From: Pseudoalteromonas prydzensis | GTDB lineage: Bacteria; Pseudomonadota; Gammaproteobacteria; Enterobacterales; Alteromonadaceae | NCBI RefSeq assembly: GCF_001661495.1 | Contig: NZ_BDDT01000004.1 | Span: 1-64,000 of the forward strand | Direction: 5' to 3' | DNA length: 64,000 nt | Shown here: positions 26,852 through 35,393 of the stretch, piece by piece | How positions within the stretch are numbered: position 1 is the stretch's first letter | How the letters are laid out: each line of letters begins with the position of its first letter | Program-made: the position numbers and the translations under genes | The notes under the pieces: model-generated | Told to the model about the DNA's origin: nothing | The model's input: only the letters and a program-made list of their open reading frames with translations | Database searches by the model: none

Positions 26852-27216
26852 AATACAATCCCTTTAGCTAAGACAAATAAAGCCACGCTGATGAAGGCAA
26901 TACTGCCTAACTTCCCGCCAAAACCAGTAAACATCTTCGCAGTCAGCACATATAACAAAGCACCAATGAAAGAAATAATGGCAAGTTCCCAATAACTAGT
27001 GATCAAACCTTCAGAGCACATACCGGCAAAACTGCCAGCATAAATAGCAGCGTAAGGGTGGTTTTCATACTGTTTTGGAAAAGGAATAAAACTACCCACA
27101 AGTCCGGTGATACATGACGCGATAACAGCGGGAATGGCAAATTGAGTATGCAAAATAAAACAACTCATACAACCGATAAAAAATGTGACGTACTTTAGGA
27201 GAAAAAATTTGCTCAT
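26848..27216 (-). CDS. Small membrane protein, paralogue A of a tandem pair
   Basis: This 122-aa protein has about four hydrophobic helices. It carries AAIYAGSFAGM followed by a polar turn, and FTGFGGKLGSIAFISV near the C-terminus; these align without large gaps to the paralogue downstream, so the pair arose by duplication. It is the first gene of the unit and lies 80 bp behind the Tat-exported hydrolase on the same strand, so a longer transcript is possible. The function is unknown; the Gly-rich helix motifs suggest tight packing or a pore. Confidence 0.72.
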   Translation of the reverse strand: MSKFFLLKYVTFFIGCMSCFILHTQFAIPAVIASCITGLVGSFIPFPKQYENHPYAAIYAGSFAGMCSEGLITSYWELAIISFIGALLYVLTAKMFTGFGGKLGSIAFISVALFVLAKGIVL

Positions 27217-27296
27217 GAGGGCAGCGGTTTCTTTAATGAGTTTAGTAATTGAGGGTGTGGCAGTGCTTAGCTATGTTACTAAACACTGTGCTGAAG

Positions 27297-28187
27297 TTAT
27301 ACGAGTTTTTCGTTAAAAAATGCGACCGTTCGTTGCCAAGCAAGTTCGGCGTTTTCTTTATCGTAGCGTCCGGTTGAGTCGTTATGAAAGCCATGATTGG
27401 TTTTCGGATACATATGCATTTTATAGTCAACACCGAGGCTTTTTAAGTCACGCTCATAATCGGGCCATGTTGCATTGACGCGCTCATCGAGCTCGGCAAG
27501 TTGGATAACTAAGGGGGCTTTAATATTTTTACGCAGCGCTTCGCTGGCAGGAGTGCCGTAAAAGGGCACGCCAGCATTTAACAGTGTTGAGTCAACAGCC
27601 GCTAAGTAATTAACAATGTAGCCGCCAAAACAAAAACCAACGGCGCCAAGTTTACCGTTACTTTGCGGGTGCGATTTTAAGAATCTAGCCGCAGCGATGA
27701 AATCGTTTTGGATTTTTTCTTGATCCATAGAGCGCTGCATTGCTCGTCCCTCGTCATCACTGCCTGGGTAGCCGCCAAGTGGAAATAGCGCATCTGGCGC
27801 AAAAGCAATAAAGCCTGCTTTTGCTAAACGACGGGCAACATCTTTAATATACGGATTTAAACCACGGTTTTCATGGATCACTAAGACCACTGGGCGTGTG
27901 CCAGTTAACCCAGTTGGAACGACCAAATAACCTTGGCCTTTACTGTGGCCATCGGGTGAATCAAAGGTTTGGTAAGTGGCTTTGATTGCTTCGTCATTAA
28001 ACGAAACTTGTTCGGCCAGGGCATAATTTGGTAATAATGCAGATGTTAAAACGGCCATTGAATAACCAAGCGCGACTAAGCCACCCAGTTTTTTCATAAA
28101 GGTACGTCGGTCCATTTTGCCATGAGCGTATTCATCGTACCAATCAAACGCTTCTTGAGGAATGTGATCTGAGTGTGGGTTTTGCAT
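27297..28187 (-). CDS. Dienelactone hydrolase family protein with Tat signal
   Basis: This 296-aa alpha/beta hydrolase has a twin-arginine signal with DRRTFMKKLGG at residues 26-36 and a hydrophobic segment after it, so it is exported folded. The catalytic triad of the family is visible: the Cys nucleophile in GFCFGG near 177, Asp in AELDERV, and His in NHGFHN. VIHENRGLNPYI is the typical oxyanion-side motif. Members hydrolyse dienelactones or other esters; the substrate here is unknown. The long N-terminal extension before the RR motif is usual for this YghX-like subgroup. Confidence 0.9.
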   Translation of the reverse strand: MQNPHSDHIPQEAFDWYDEYAHGKMDRRTFMKKLGGLVALGYSMAVLTSALLPNYALAEQVSFNDEAIKATYQTFDSPDGHSKGQGYLVVPTGLTGTRPVVLVIHENRGLNPYIKDVARRLAKAGFIAFAPDALFPLGGYPGSDDEGRAMQRSMDQEKIQNDFIAAARFLKSHPQSNGKLGAVGFCFGGYIVNYLAAVDSTLLNAGVPFYGTPASEALRKNIKAPLVIQLAELDERVNATWPDYERDLKSLGVDYKMHMYPKTNHGFHNDSTGRYDKENAELAWQRTVAFFNEKLV

Positions 28188-28307
28188 GCCAGCGCCTATA
28201 TGTTTATGAGAAACTGTTCATAACATAGCTGAGAGAATTTAAAATGTATATTATTGTCTGCTTAGTAACCAATAATGAGCGCGGACAATTTATTTTGCAA
28301 AAAATAA

Positions 28308-28526
28308 TTAGCTCACTTCTTGGCCTTGATGCTTTGCGGCTAGTTCATCAAGTTCGGCACAAGTGTAGTCAAATCCTTCACCATCAAATTGATAACTTAC
28401 TTTTACATCAAAACCACCATTGAGCAGTTTTGTTTTTACGCGAGCGATAGGCCAATGCTTTAATTCGTTTAAAAAACGATTCGCTATTTGAGCGGATTGA
28501 AAGTGGTAGCGTATTTCTGAATTCAT
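28308..28526 (-). CDS. Small conserved hypothetical protein
   Basis: This 72-aa soluble protein looks like a small alpha/beta domain: a helix (SAQIANRFLNELKHW), a strand pair (ARVKTKLLNGGFDVKVSYQF) and a helix (CAELDELAAKHQG). The pattern recalls ferredoxin-like RNA- or protein-binding folds, but I cannot name a family. The ATG is positioned before a coherent fold, and the frame is free of stops. It is monocistronic between the hydrolase and RIO kinase genes, on the strand opposite to the latter. Confidence 0.6.
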   Translation of the reverse strand: MNSEIRYHFQSAQIANRFLNELKHWPIARVKTKLLNGGFDVKVSYQFDGEGFDYTCAELDELAAKHQGQEVS

Positions 28527-28737
28527 ATAAAGTAAGTATAATTTAGATAATTAACCTCGCAGTTTGTGGATTTAGCTGATTTAGTCAAGTTTTTTGTGCT
28601 TTTTGCTGTTTGAATAACTCGATTGTGCGGTTATTAGCATTGGTTTTCGTGTGCTTTTGCTTTAACGTAAGGGCCTGTCAAATAAAATAGTTTGCGAGAA
28701 GATTAAAAGGTATGCCTAAGTACGGTATAAACGTGTT

Positions 28738-29601
28738 ATGAAAACGCCAAAACAGATTTTACCGTTGATCGAAGACGGTATCGTTGATGAAGTCATCAGC
28801 CAGTTAATGAGTGGAAAAGAAGCTTCGGTTTATGTTGTTCGTTGTGGCAATGATATTCGTTGTGCGAAAGTCTATAAAGATGTGCAACACCGAAGTTTTA
28901 AACAAGCTGTAAAATACCAAGAAGGACGCAAAGTACGTAATAGTCGTCGTGGTCGCGCGATGGAGAAAGGGTCGAAGTTTGGCCGTAAAGAACAAGAAAA
29001 CGTGTGGCAAAATGCAGAAGTTGACGCACTTTTTACGCTGTCTCGGGTTGGTGTAAAAGTACCACAGCCACATGGTTGTTACGATGGTGTGCTGATCATG
29101 GATTTAGTCACTGATAATGACGGCGATGTTGCGCCGCGTTTAAACGATGTTAGTTTAACCGCTGAGCAGGCGATTGAAGATCACGCCACTATGGTGCATT
29201 ACATTCGTTTAATGTTATGTGCGGGGATTGTGCATGGCGATTTATCTGAATTTAATGTGTTAGTTGACAGCTACGGCCCTGTTGTTATTGATTTACCGCA
29301 AGCGGTGAACGCTGCGGCGAATAATAATGCCCAAGAAATGTTTTTACGCGACGTACGCAATATGCGCTTGTATTACGGGCAGTATGCTCCAGAAATACTC
29401 GACACCCGTTTTGGTGAAGAGATGTGGGCTTTGTACCAAGCGGGTGAATTAACGCCTGAAACGGTGCTTTACGGTGAGATTGCTGATGATCATGCTGCAG
29501 CTGATGTAGATTCAGTACTTGATGAAATTAAAGCTGCGTTTGAACAAATGCAGGAGAATCAAGAGCGAATAAAGGCCGCACAAGCGCCTGACGAAGATTA
29601 G
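28738..29601 (+). CDS. RIO1-family serine protein kinase
   Basis: This 287-aa atypical protein kinase of the RIO family has a Gly-loop equivalent MSGKEASVYVV (residues 24-34), a catalytic loop VHGDLSEFNVLV near 162-173 and the metal-binding VIDLPQAV. The bacterial version resembles the P. aeruginosa PA4780-type kinase. The C-terminal 45 residues are acidic and helical. Substrates are unknown. The start ATG overlaps the stop of a possible 9-codon upstream frame (28712-28741), and no strong ribosome-binding site stands directly before it. Confidence 0.9.
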   Translation: MKTPKQILPLIEDGIVDEVISQLMSGKEASVYVVRCGNDIRCAKVYKDVQHRSFKQAVKYQEGRKVRNSRRGRAMEKGSKFGRKEQENVWQNAEVDALFTLSRVGVKVPQPHGCYDGVLIMDLVTDNDGDVAPRLNDVSLTAEQAIEDHATMVHYIRLMLCAGIVHGDLSEFNVLVDSYGPVVIDLPQAVNAAANNNAQEMFLRDVRNMRLYYGQYAPEILDTRFGEEMWALYQAGELTPETVLYGEIADDHAAADVDSVLDEIKAAFEQMQENQERIKAAQAPDED

Positions 29602-29719
29602 ACCTACACTGTAGTCATGAGATATTAAAGTGGGCGCGCTAACAGCTTAAAACTCTGTTAGACTGCGCAGCCTTTAGCGACTCGCAGTGAGTTGCTGTAA
29701 ACGACAGTTAGGAACGCCG

Positions 29720-30052
29720 GTGTCAAAATTTTTCTATCGTGGTAAGCCCGATATCATGGGCAAGCACAATCAAGGTACGTATCAACCTAAACCAAAAGTA
29801 AAGCCAGGCAGTGAAGAAAACCCACTGCAATTGTGCGTACCAAGCCATGAGCGTGAAAGTGAAATTATCGCTATCTTAACTGCCAATGAGCTGTTCGCAG
29901 AGATCACTATTGATAGTGAGCTTGCTGAAAACATCGCGCCATTAGAGATAGTGTTGAATAAACCCGTTACCCAAGTTTTTGCAAAAACGCCACAACGTAA
30001 CGATCCTTGTCTATGTGGTAGCAATAAAAAATACAAAAAATGTTGTGGTTAA
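29720..30052 (+). CDS. SWIM/SEC-C metal-binding motif protein (PBPRA1643-like)
   Basis: This 110-aa protein ends with a SEC-C zinc-binding motif, RNDPCLCGSNKKYKKCCG, and begins with SKFFYRGKPDIMGKHNQG. This combination matches the family I recall as PBPRA1643-type SEC-C proteins; the role is unknown, and SEC-C domains usually bind ribosomes or partner proteins. The GTG start at 29720 has TAGGA 6-7 nt upstream; an earlier in-frame ATG (29687) would add a Cys-rich lead that lacks family features. Confidence 0.85.
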   Translation: MSKFFYRGKPDIMGKHNQGTYQPKPKVKPGSEENPLQLCVPSHERESEIIAILTANELFAEITIDSELAENIAPLEIVLNKPVTQVFAKTPQRNDPCLCGSNKKYKKCCG

Positions 30053-30197
30053 CTAATTTAACGCTATGACTGCACCCCATTATGTATTTTTCTCACAACA
30101 ATAGTGTTTACTATTTATCCCGCCTTGCAGCATATGTTCATATATTTGTGCTAAGGTTTGCCATTAAAGATGATAATTTAAGCACTGATAATTGCAT

Positions 30198-31091
30198 ATG
30201 GCATACTGTGAAAATGAGTTTAATCAACAAGTAGAAAGAAAGTGGATACAACGGGCATTTTCGTCGGTGTTTATACTGTCATTACTGCTGATTGTTGTTT
30301 TGTATTACACTTTTTTACCTGATCTTGATGAGCATATATTTTTAAACGGCGTACTCACCGATGCTATAAACTTTTTAATTGTTGTCGCTATTTTTGTGAT
30401 CGTGCAAAAAGCCAATCTGTCGACGACGGCTTATGTCTACTTAAGCATCGGCTTGACGTTTTGGACTGCAGGATTAACGTTTGACCTACTTGATGAAATT
30501 TTAACTCAGCCGTTATTTATCGGTATTTATGTTGAAGATATTCTACGTACTGCGGGAATGCTACTTACCTGCTACGGGCTAAAGTTAACAATGGCTGATT
30601 TAAAGCGCATTCAGCAATGTTTATCAAAAGAGTTGACCACTGATTACTTAACGAAAATAGCAAATCGACGCTTTTTTTATCAACATATACAACAGCTAAC
30701 AGACCAGCGGTTTACTCTGATTATTATAGATATCGACTTTTTTAAATCGATCAATGATGAATTTGGTCATGACGTTGGCGACAAAGTGCTAACTGAGTTG
30801 GCAGCGTTATATGCAAAAACACTGAGTCAAGACTGCGTATTTGCGCGCCTTGGCGGTGAAGAATTTGCCGTGTATGTGCCTGATGATAATCAGCAATATG
30901 CTATCGACCTCAGTCAGCAATTATTATCAATTGCGCGGACCATTGAATTGACTAAACAGCGCAATGTTACTGTGAGTATTGGGGTGTCCTTTAAGGCTGC
31001 TGATGAATCACTTGCTGCAGTACTTAAGCGTGCCGACCTAGCGTTGTATAAAGCTAAAAACAACGGGCGCAACCAATATAGCCTAGCTTAA
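30198..31091 (+). CDS. Membrane-bound diguanylate cyclase (GGDEF)
   Basis: This 297-aa protein makes cyclic di-GMP from two GTP. About five hydrophobic segments fill residues 20-135 as a membrane sensor, followed by a GGDEF domain: TDYLTKIANRRFF, IDIDFFKSINDEFGHDVGD, and the active-site loop RLGGEEF near 223. The I-site RxxD is not evident at its usual place (SQDCVFARLGG), so product inhibition may be lost. ATG 30198 is preferred over an in-frame TTG two codons earlier. It is monocistronic. Confidence 0.92.
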   Translation: MAYCENEFNQQVERKWIQRAFSSVFILSLLLIVVLYYTFLPDLDEHIFLNGVLTDAINFLIVVAIFVIVQKANLSTTAYVYLSIGLTFWTAGLTFDLLDEILTQPLFIGIYVEDILRTAGMLLTCYGLKLTMADLKRIQQCLSKELTTDYLTKIANRRFFYQHIQQLTDQRFTLIIIDIDFFKSINDEFGHDVGDKVLTELAALYAKTLSQDCVFARLGGEEFAVYVPDDNQQYAIDLSQQLLSIARTIELTKQRNVTVSIGVSFKAADESLAAVLKRADLALYKAKNNGRNQYSLA

Positions 31092-31283
31092 TATCTAAGC
31101 GATTGATTATAGTAAAATTTACAATTTTGACTGGGGTTTTTACAGCCTCAGCCATATTAGCTCTGCTGTTAATTGTCTTTTATAAAGAATAAGCTTTATG
31201 AAACAATGTGTTAATCTAACAGGTAGAACTGGTACTGAGTTTGCAAAGTATCGATAAGATCAACTTTTCCCCAAGGTAATACG

Positions 31284-31868
31284 ATGGCTGTTATGCAACG
31301 TTTAAAGCAAAAAACGCGACAATTGATAGATTCAAAACACATGCTAACCAGCATAACAGCGGCCTCATTTTTAGAATCAACAATCGTTCCTATCCCTCTT
31401 GAGGCTGTGCTAGTGCCTTTGATGCAAGCTCGTCGTGATAAGCTTTGGCTGATAGCCCTAATGGCTACCATAGGCTGTGTAATTGGTGCGTTATTTGGTT
31501 ATGCGTTAGGGTACTATTTGTTTGATGCGGTAGGTGATTGGGTGATCAATAGTTTTTCATCACCAGCGCAGTTTGAACAAGTAACAGAGCAAATGCAGCA
31601 ACAGGGCTTTTGGTTTGTAATAACCCTTGGCATTGTGCCCATTCCATTTCAAATTGCGATGCTAGCTGCCGGTGCGACTAAATATTCGCTACTGATGTTT
31701 TTAATTGCCACCACAATTGCCCGTTCAATCCGCTATTTTGGTTTAGCGCTGGTGGTGTATTTTGCGGGTAATCAAGCTGAGCGAATTATTAAAAAACATA
31801 AAACCAAAGCGATGCTTGGCTTAACGGTATTAGTATTACTCATTTGGTGGTTAACAACTCTGCTTTAG
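31284..31868 (+). CDS. DedA/SNARE-associated family membrane protein (YqaA-like)
   Basis: This 194-aa inner-membrane protein has the DedA-type signature FLESTIVPIPLEAVLVPLM near the N-terminus, GYALGYYLFDAVG, and the re-entrant GFWFVITLGIVPIPFQIAMLAAG, followed by a Lys-rich loop and a last helix. DedA proteins flip lipids and maintain membrane homeostasis; the YqaA subgroup is shorter, as here. AAGGTAAT precedes ATG 31284. A strong hairpin overlaps the stop codon. Confidence 0.88.
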   Translation: MAVMQRLKQKTRQLIDSKHMLTSITAASFLESTIVPIPLEAVLVPLMQARRDKLWLIALMATIGCVIGALFGYALGYYLFDAVGDWVINSFSSPAQFEQVTEQMQQQGFWFVITLGIVPIPFQIAMLAAGATKYSLLMFLIATTIARSIRYFGLALVVYFAGNQAERIIKKHKTKAMLGLTVLVLLIWWLTTLL

Positions 31869-31890
31869 CCGCTAAGTAGCGGCTAAAGCA
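31861..31890. terminator. Hairpin between YqaA-like and phytase genes
   Basis: A perfect 13-bp stem (31861-31873 with 31878-31890, loop AAGT) overlaps the stop of the upstream gene and lies 7 bp from the convergent phytase stop. T runs are poor on both strands, but the position fits a bidirectional terminator. Confidence 0.65.
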
Positions 31891-31896
31891 GTCAGT

Positions 31897-33867
31897 TTAT
31901 TGGCTTGAGCCATGTATGAGATCATGCACTTGGCGCCAATCAACCAGTTTAAAGTTTTGTGGTTGTTGTGGCATGCGGTTGTATCCGTCTTGCACTATTA
32001 ATACGCCAAGCGGGTAACCCGGCAGCGATTTGGCGGTCACTGTTAAGCCATCGGTTTCTGATACACCATCAATGCCTTGCGCTAAATTGGCGATAATATT
32101 AAATTTGCTGGTAAATTCAAGGGTAGGGTGATTTTCCCCCTTGTTTATCCGATACACTACATAGCTATTATCACCTTGGCTTGATACCACTAAGAAGCGC
32201 TCATTTTCACCTTGATAAATTTCCATGCCTTCGACATCATCAATCAGCATTTCATCAATTGACTGTAATAAAATCGGCGCTTGTTTTGCGTCGGGCTCGG
32301 CATCGATAAACCAAATACCCGCATCTTCTTCACCGGCGAAAAGCTCGCCGTTATTATCGTCACTACTACAGCCTTCAGGTTGGCTCGGTAGCTTAAATTC
32401 GCGTACCAGTTCAGCTGCGACTTTTTGCTGTTGGTTGGTAATTTTGTATTGCTGATATAGCCCTGACTTATCATTTACAAAGACATAATTACCGGAGTGC
32501 GATGAGTACATACATAAGCCATAAATTTCACTTAGATTTGTCGCCACGCTGCCTAGCAGTTGTACGTTATTTTGCAGATCGACGGTGAATAAGCTAATGC
32601 TATTTTCACTGCGATTACTGGCTGCTATCAAGGTCTGAGTGGGGTTATCTATATTACTACTTTGACGGACATCAACATTATTAACTCTGCCAACTTCCAG
32701 CGCTTGAGTTTGCTCTCCCGCTAAGTTGTATACCATTAGGCCGCGGCGTTTATCGGTGCCTAGCACTAAGCTCTTGCTGGCATCTTTTGGGTGCACCCAA
32801 ATAGCAGGGTCATCTGCGGCATCGCCAAAGGCAGCAACAGGTGTAGTTTGCATATTTGCATATACGTGTGCTGTTTTTGCCACAGTGTTAGTTGTGTGGC
32901 TACTCAGTGGAGCTAGGCTAAGTTGACTACTGAAGTACGCGCCAGTTTCATCATCATAGATAATGGCTTGCGTATCGGCTGGGTTATCCGTCACGGCTAC
33001 AGCAGCTATGCTCTGTTCGCCAGCTAACTGCCATTTTTGCTGTAAGTTGTGCTCGGTATTGTATCTGTAAAGGCTATTATCGCTGCTAGTGGTAAACCAT
33101 AAACTGCCATCTGTGCTGGTGGTTAATGCGCCAATACCACTGGCAAGCTCGCCAAATGGCGTAACCATGGCGACAGGGTGTTTAGCTGCGGTTGACTCTG
33201 CATTGGCATTCATTTGCCAAATGCCCAGCTCTTCTTCACTGATAAAGAGTTGTTGGCTTACATCATTAACCGCACAGCCTGCGGCTTCATTGACCGCTGC
33301 AAACTCTCTTACTGCAATGTTAGCGGTTTTTCCGCTGGCAAGATTATACACTATGGTTTCTGTCATTAAGCCACGCACATCAGCAACAAAAGCTGAAATA
33401 CTGCCAGTATCGAGATTGTTAAATAGGCACACTGCGTCTGGTTTTGCTTGTGGGACGACAATGGCGGGGTGCTCTGTTAGTTGCCAATGGCCGTTATTTT
33501 TAGCAAGCGTAAACATCGCAACCTGATCATGCTCGTTATCAATACTAGCCACTAAAAAAGTATTATCGGCAATAGTGCGTACTGACAAAGTTTCAAAATT
33601 ACCCGCTTTAACAACCTCACTGTGTTGGCCATTTTTTGAAACGACAATAAGGCCTTGGCTTTCACTTGCCAGTAACCAGGTATCGCCAACAAGCCAAGCG
33701 GCTTGTGAACCTTGAATATTATTTTGTTGCCAAAATGGCGTGCTGCTAAGCTTGAGCGTAGTTTGCTCTGCGAGTGAGGAGTGAGCATCTTGGCTGCTGC
33801 AAGCGCCTAATGTTGCTGTGAATGTAAGTATGCTTAATGCATAAGCAAGTGGTTTAAGTGTTGGCAT
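31897..33867 (-). CDS. Two-domain beta-propeller phytase lipoprotein
   Basis: This 656-aa protein is predicted to release phosphate from phytate at the cell surface. A lipobox LGAC (Cys22) anchors it. The C-terminal half (from about residue 335) is a classic beta-propeller phytase with DAADDPAIWVHP, GTDKRRGLMVYNLAG, EGCSSDDNNGELFAGEEDAG and YYxI-like calcium-site strands. The N-terminal half repeats the propeller in degenerate form: VREF, AAGC and FISEEELGIW mirror the C-terminal VREF, EGC and FAGEEDAGIW, with several acidic ligands lost. Tandem phytases with a weak first domain are known. AGGA lies 9 nt before ATG 33867, and a Pho-box candidate is upstream. Confidence 0.92.
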   Translation of the reverse strand: MPTLKPLAYALSILTFTATLGACSSQDAHSSLAEQTTLKLSSTPFWQQNNIQGSQAAWLVGDTWLLASESQGLIVVSKNGQHSEVVKAGNFETLSVRTIADNTFLVASIDNEHDQVAMFTLAKNNGHWQLTEHPAIVVPQAKPDAVCLFNNLDTGSISAFVADVRGLMTETIVYNLASGKTANIAVREFAAVNEAAGCAVNDVSQQLFISEEELGIWQMNANAESTAAKHPVAMVTPFGELASGIGALTTSTDGSLWFTTSSDNSLYRYNTEHNLQQKWQLAGEQSIAAVAVTDNPADTQAIIYDDETGAYFSSQLSLAPLSSHTTNTVAKTAHVYANMQTTPVAAFGDAADDPAIWVHPKDASKSLVLGTDKRRGLMVYNLAGEQTQALEVGRVNNVDVRQSSNIDNPTQTLIAASNRSENSISLFTVDLQNNVQLLGSVATNLSEIYGLCMYSSHSGNYVFVNDKSGLYQQYKITNQQQKVAAELVREFKLPSQPEGCSSDDNNGELFAGEEDAGIWFIDAEPDAKQAPILLQSIDEMLIDDVEGMEIYQGENERFLVVSSQGDNSYVVYRINKGENHPTLEFTSKFNIIANLAQGIDGVSETDGLTVTAKSLPGYPLGVLIVQDGYNRMPQQPQNFKLVDWRQVHDLIHGSSQ

Positions 33868-33916
33868 GAATAAAGTCCTAGTTAACTTGGTATGCGATGC
33901 AAGCTAAATAACTTTT

Positions 33917-33934
33917 ATGACAACGCCGTGACAA
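33917..33934 (-). promoter_or_regulatory. Pho box candidate upstream of the phytase gene
   Basis: On the minus strand TTGTCAC, a GGCG spacer and TTGTCAT stand 11 bp apart, the layout of the PhoB box (two CTGTCAT-like heptamers with 4-bp spacers). Both heptamers differ from consensus at one or two positions. It lies 50-67 bp before the phytase ATG, so activation under phosphate starvation is expected. Confidence 0.65.
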
Positions 33935-34096
33935 AATAAAGACTTTTCCCGTGGGTATTAAACTGACTAGTTTTATATAATGGCCATCGGTTTCAATGTA
34001 ACCCTTTGTTTTAATTTTATTTAAATTTATTTGTGTGAGCTGTTATGCGCTCTTTTATTGTAAGGCTACAGGCTGAGCTGATTTGACCCTAAGCCA

Positions 34097-35263
34097 TTAT
34101 TGCTCTGTGATCGTGGTGCTTATTTGTGATTTAAGTTGTGTGAAAGCTTGCTGTACAGAGCGTTGCCAAATAACTTTAAATGCTTTACAAAATAAATATA
34201 AAAACAGTAAAGGCATTAAAAATAGTTTGATGATCAGTAGCGATACTAAGTTTAAAAACTCAATAAATAATCCTTCCAAAGAATCGGCCATCTCAGCTAT
34301 ACCGCTGCTAACGGTATCCACAACTTTGCTAATTAAGTTACCTGAATTACCGGTGAGTTGGTCATTATAATCACGCAGTAATTGCTGTTGCTGATTTTTT
34401 TGTTGATGTAGTGCTGCCAGCTGATTGTTGATAGACGCTTGTTGTTGCCTTAAATCTCGCTGCTTTTTGAGTAGAGGCTTGGCTTGTGGCAGCTCTGTTA
34501 AGGTAAGTTTTTCGGTTAAACTGCGGGTTGTTTGAATTGCCTCAATTTGCTTATCTAATTCATCAAGCTGTTGCTTATTATCTGTAATAACAGCTTTTAA
34601 TTGCTGTTGTTGGACAGCAATGAGCTCAAGCTCATCTAGACTAGTTTGTTTTTGACTATTTATTTTTGCGCTTAATTGCGCTGATAGCGTAGAGGTTGTG
34701 TTTGCTTTCGCGCTGAGAGTGTCGACGGTGTTTTCAACATATTGATTTTGAGAATTAATCTCTTCATCTAAAAAAGCTTGGCTGGCAAGACCGGTTGCAA
34801 GCACGACCAGTGGAATTAAAAAGCGGACTAAAATAAGACTGGCCAGTAATTTACCCGTTAGCTGTTTGAAATAGCCAAAATGATTGCAAATCACATAGCC
34901 AATAGCGCTGGCGGTAAACAAACTACTAAAAAAGACGCCTGATGAAATCGTAAATAATATTCGTTGGATAAAGAGTGAGCCTAATGACATGCGCATGGCA
35001 TCGGCAATGTATTCCGCTAAATCGTTAACGGGGTCAAGTAGTTGTGCAGGTGCAATACTGGCTATGCCGATGCCAACTTCAGCAGATTGCAATAATGAAA
35101 TAATCCCATTCACGCTGCGAGCAGAGGCGTACACGAGTGAAGATTGTACTAAGGCTTGATCAAGAAACGCCATTATGTAGCCGTTAAATTGCTCTAACCA
35201 GCAAAGCACTAGTAGTATAAGTATGGCAATATACTTGATAATATCTCGTTGTTTGCGTTGCAT
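34097..35263 (-). CDS. Membrane protein with long coiled coil, unknown
   Basis: This 388-aa protein has hydrophobic helices at about residues 8-28, 103-125 and 140-162, then a Gln/Lys/Leu-rich coiled coil from about 170 to 305, and another hydrophobic helix near 335-362. The coiled coil would lie on one side of the membrane. I do not recognise a family. It is divergent from the MarR gene, with 130 bp between them, so MarR control is possible. A structural or scaffold role is inference from the architecture only. Confidence 0.68.
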   Translation of the reverse strand: MQRKQRDIIKYIAILILLVLCWLEQFNGYIMAFLDQALVQSSLVYASARSVNGIISLLQSAEVGIGIASIAPAQLLDPVNDLAEYIADAMRMSLGSLFIQRILFTISSGVFFSSLFTASAIGYVICNHFGYFKQLTGKLLASLILVRFLIPLVVLATGLASQAFLDEEINSQNQYVENTVDTLSAKANTTSTLSAQLSAKINSQKQTSLDELELIAVQQQQLKAVITDNKQQLDELDKQIEAIQTTRSLTEKLTLTELPQAKPLLKKQRDLRQQQASINNQLAALHQQKNQQQQLLRDYNDQLTGNSGNLISKVVDTVSSGIAEMADSLEGLFIEFLNLVSLLIIKLFLMPLLFLYLFCKAFKVIWQRSVQQAFTQLKSQISTTITEQ

Positions 35264-35393
35264 GTATTCCTCGTTAACGTCGGTCCGCTTGCTTACGCTA
35301 CACTAGTTAAGTGCAATTAAGCAATTGTGTAAGATTGAATTATTTTAGTAATTTACTGTCTATCAATGACTTTAAATGCTCTGTTGAGAATGT

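Noticed and set aside
26471-27216. Fluoride channel (Fluc/CrcB) gene pair
   Set aside because: Size and pairing agree, but the Fluc N-terminal Gly/Arg motif and the GGxTTFST-type break motif are absent, and no fluoride riboswitch precedes the genes.
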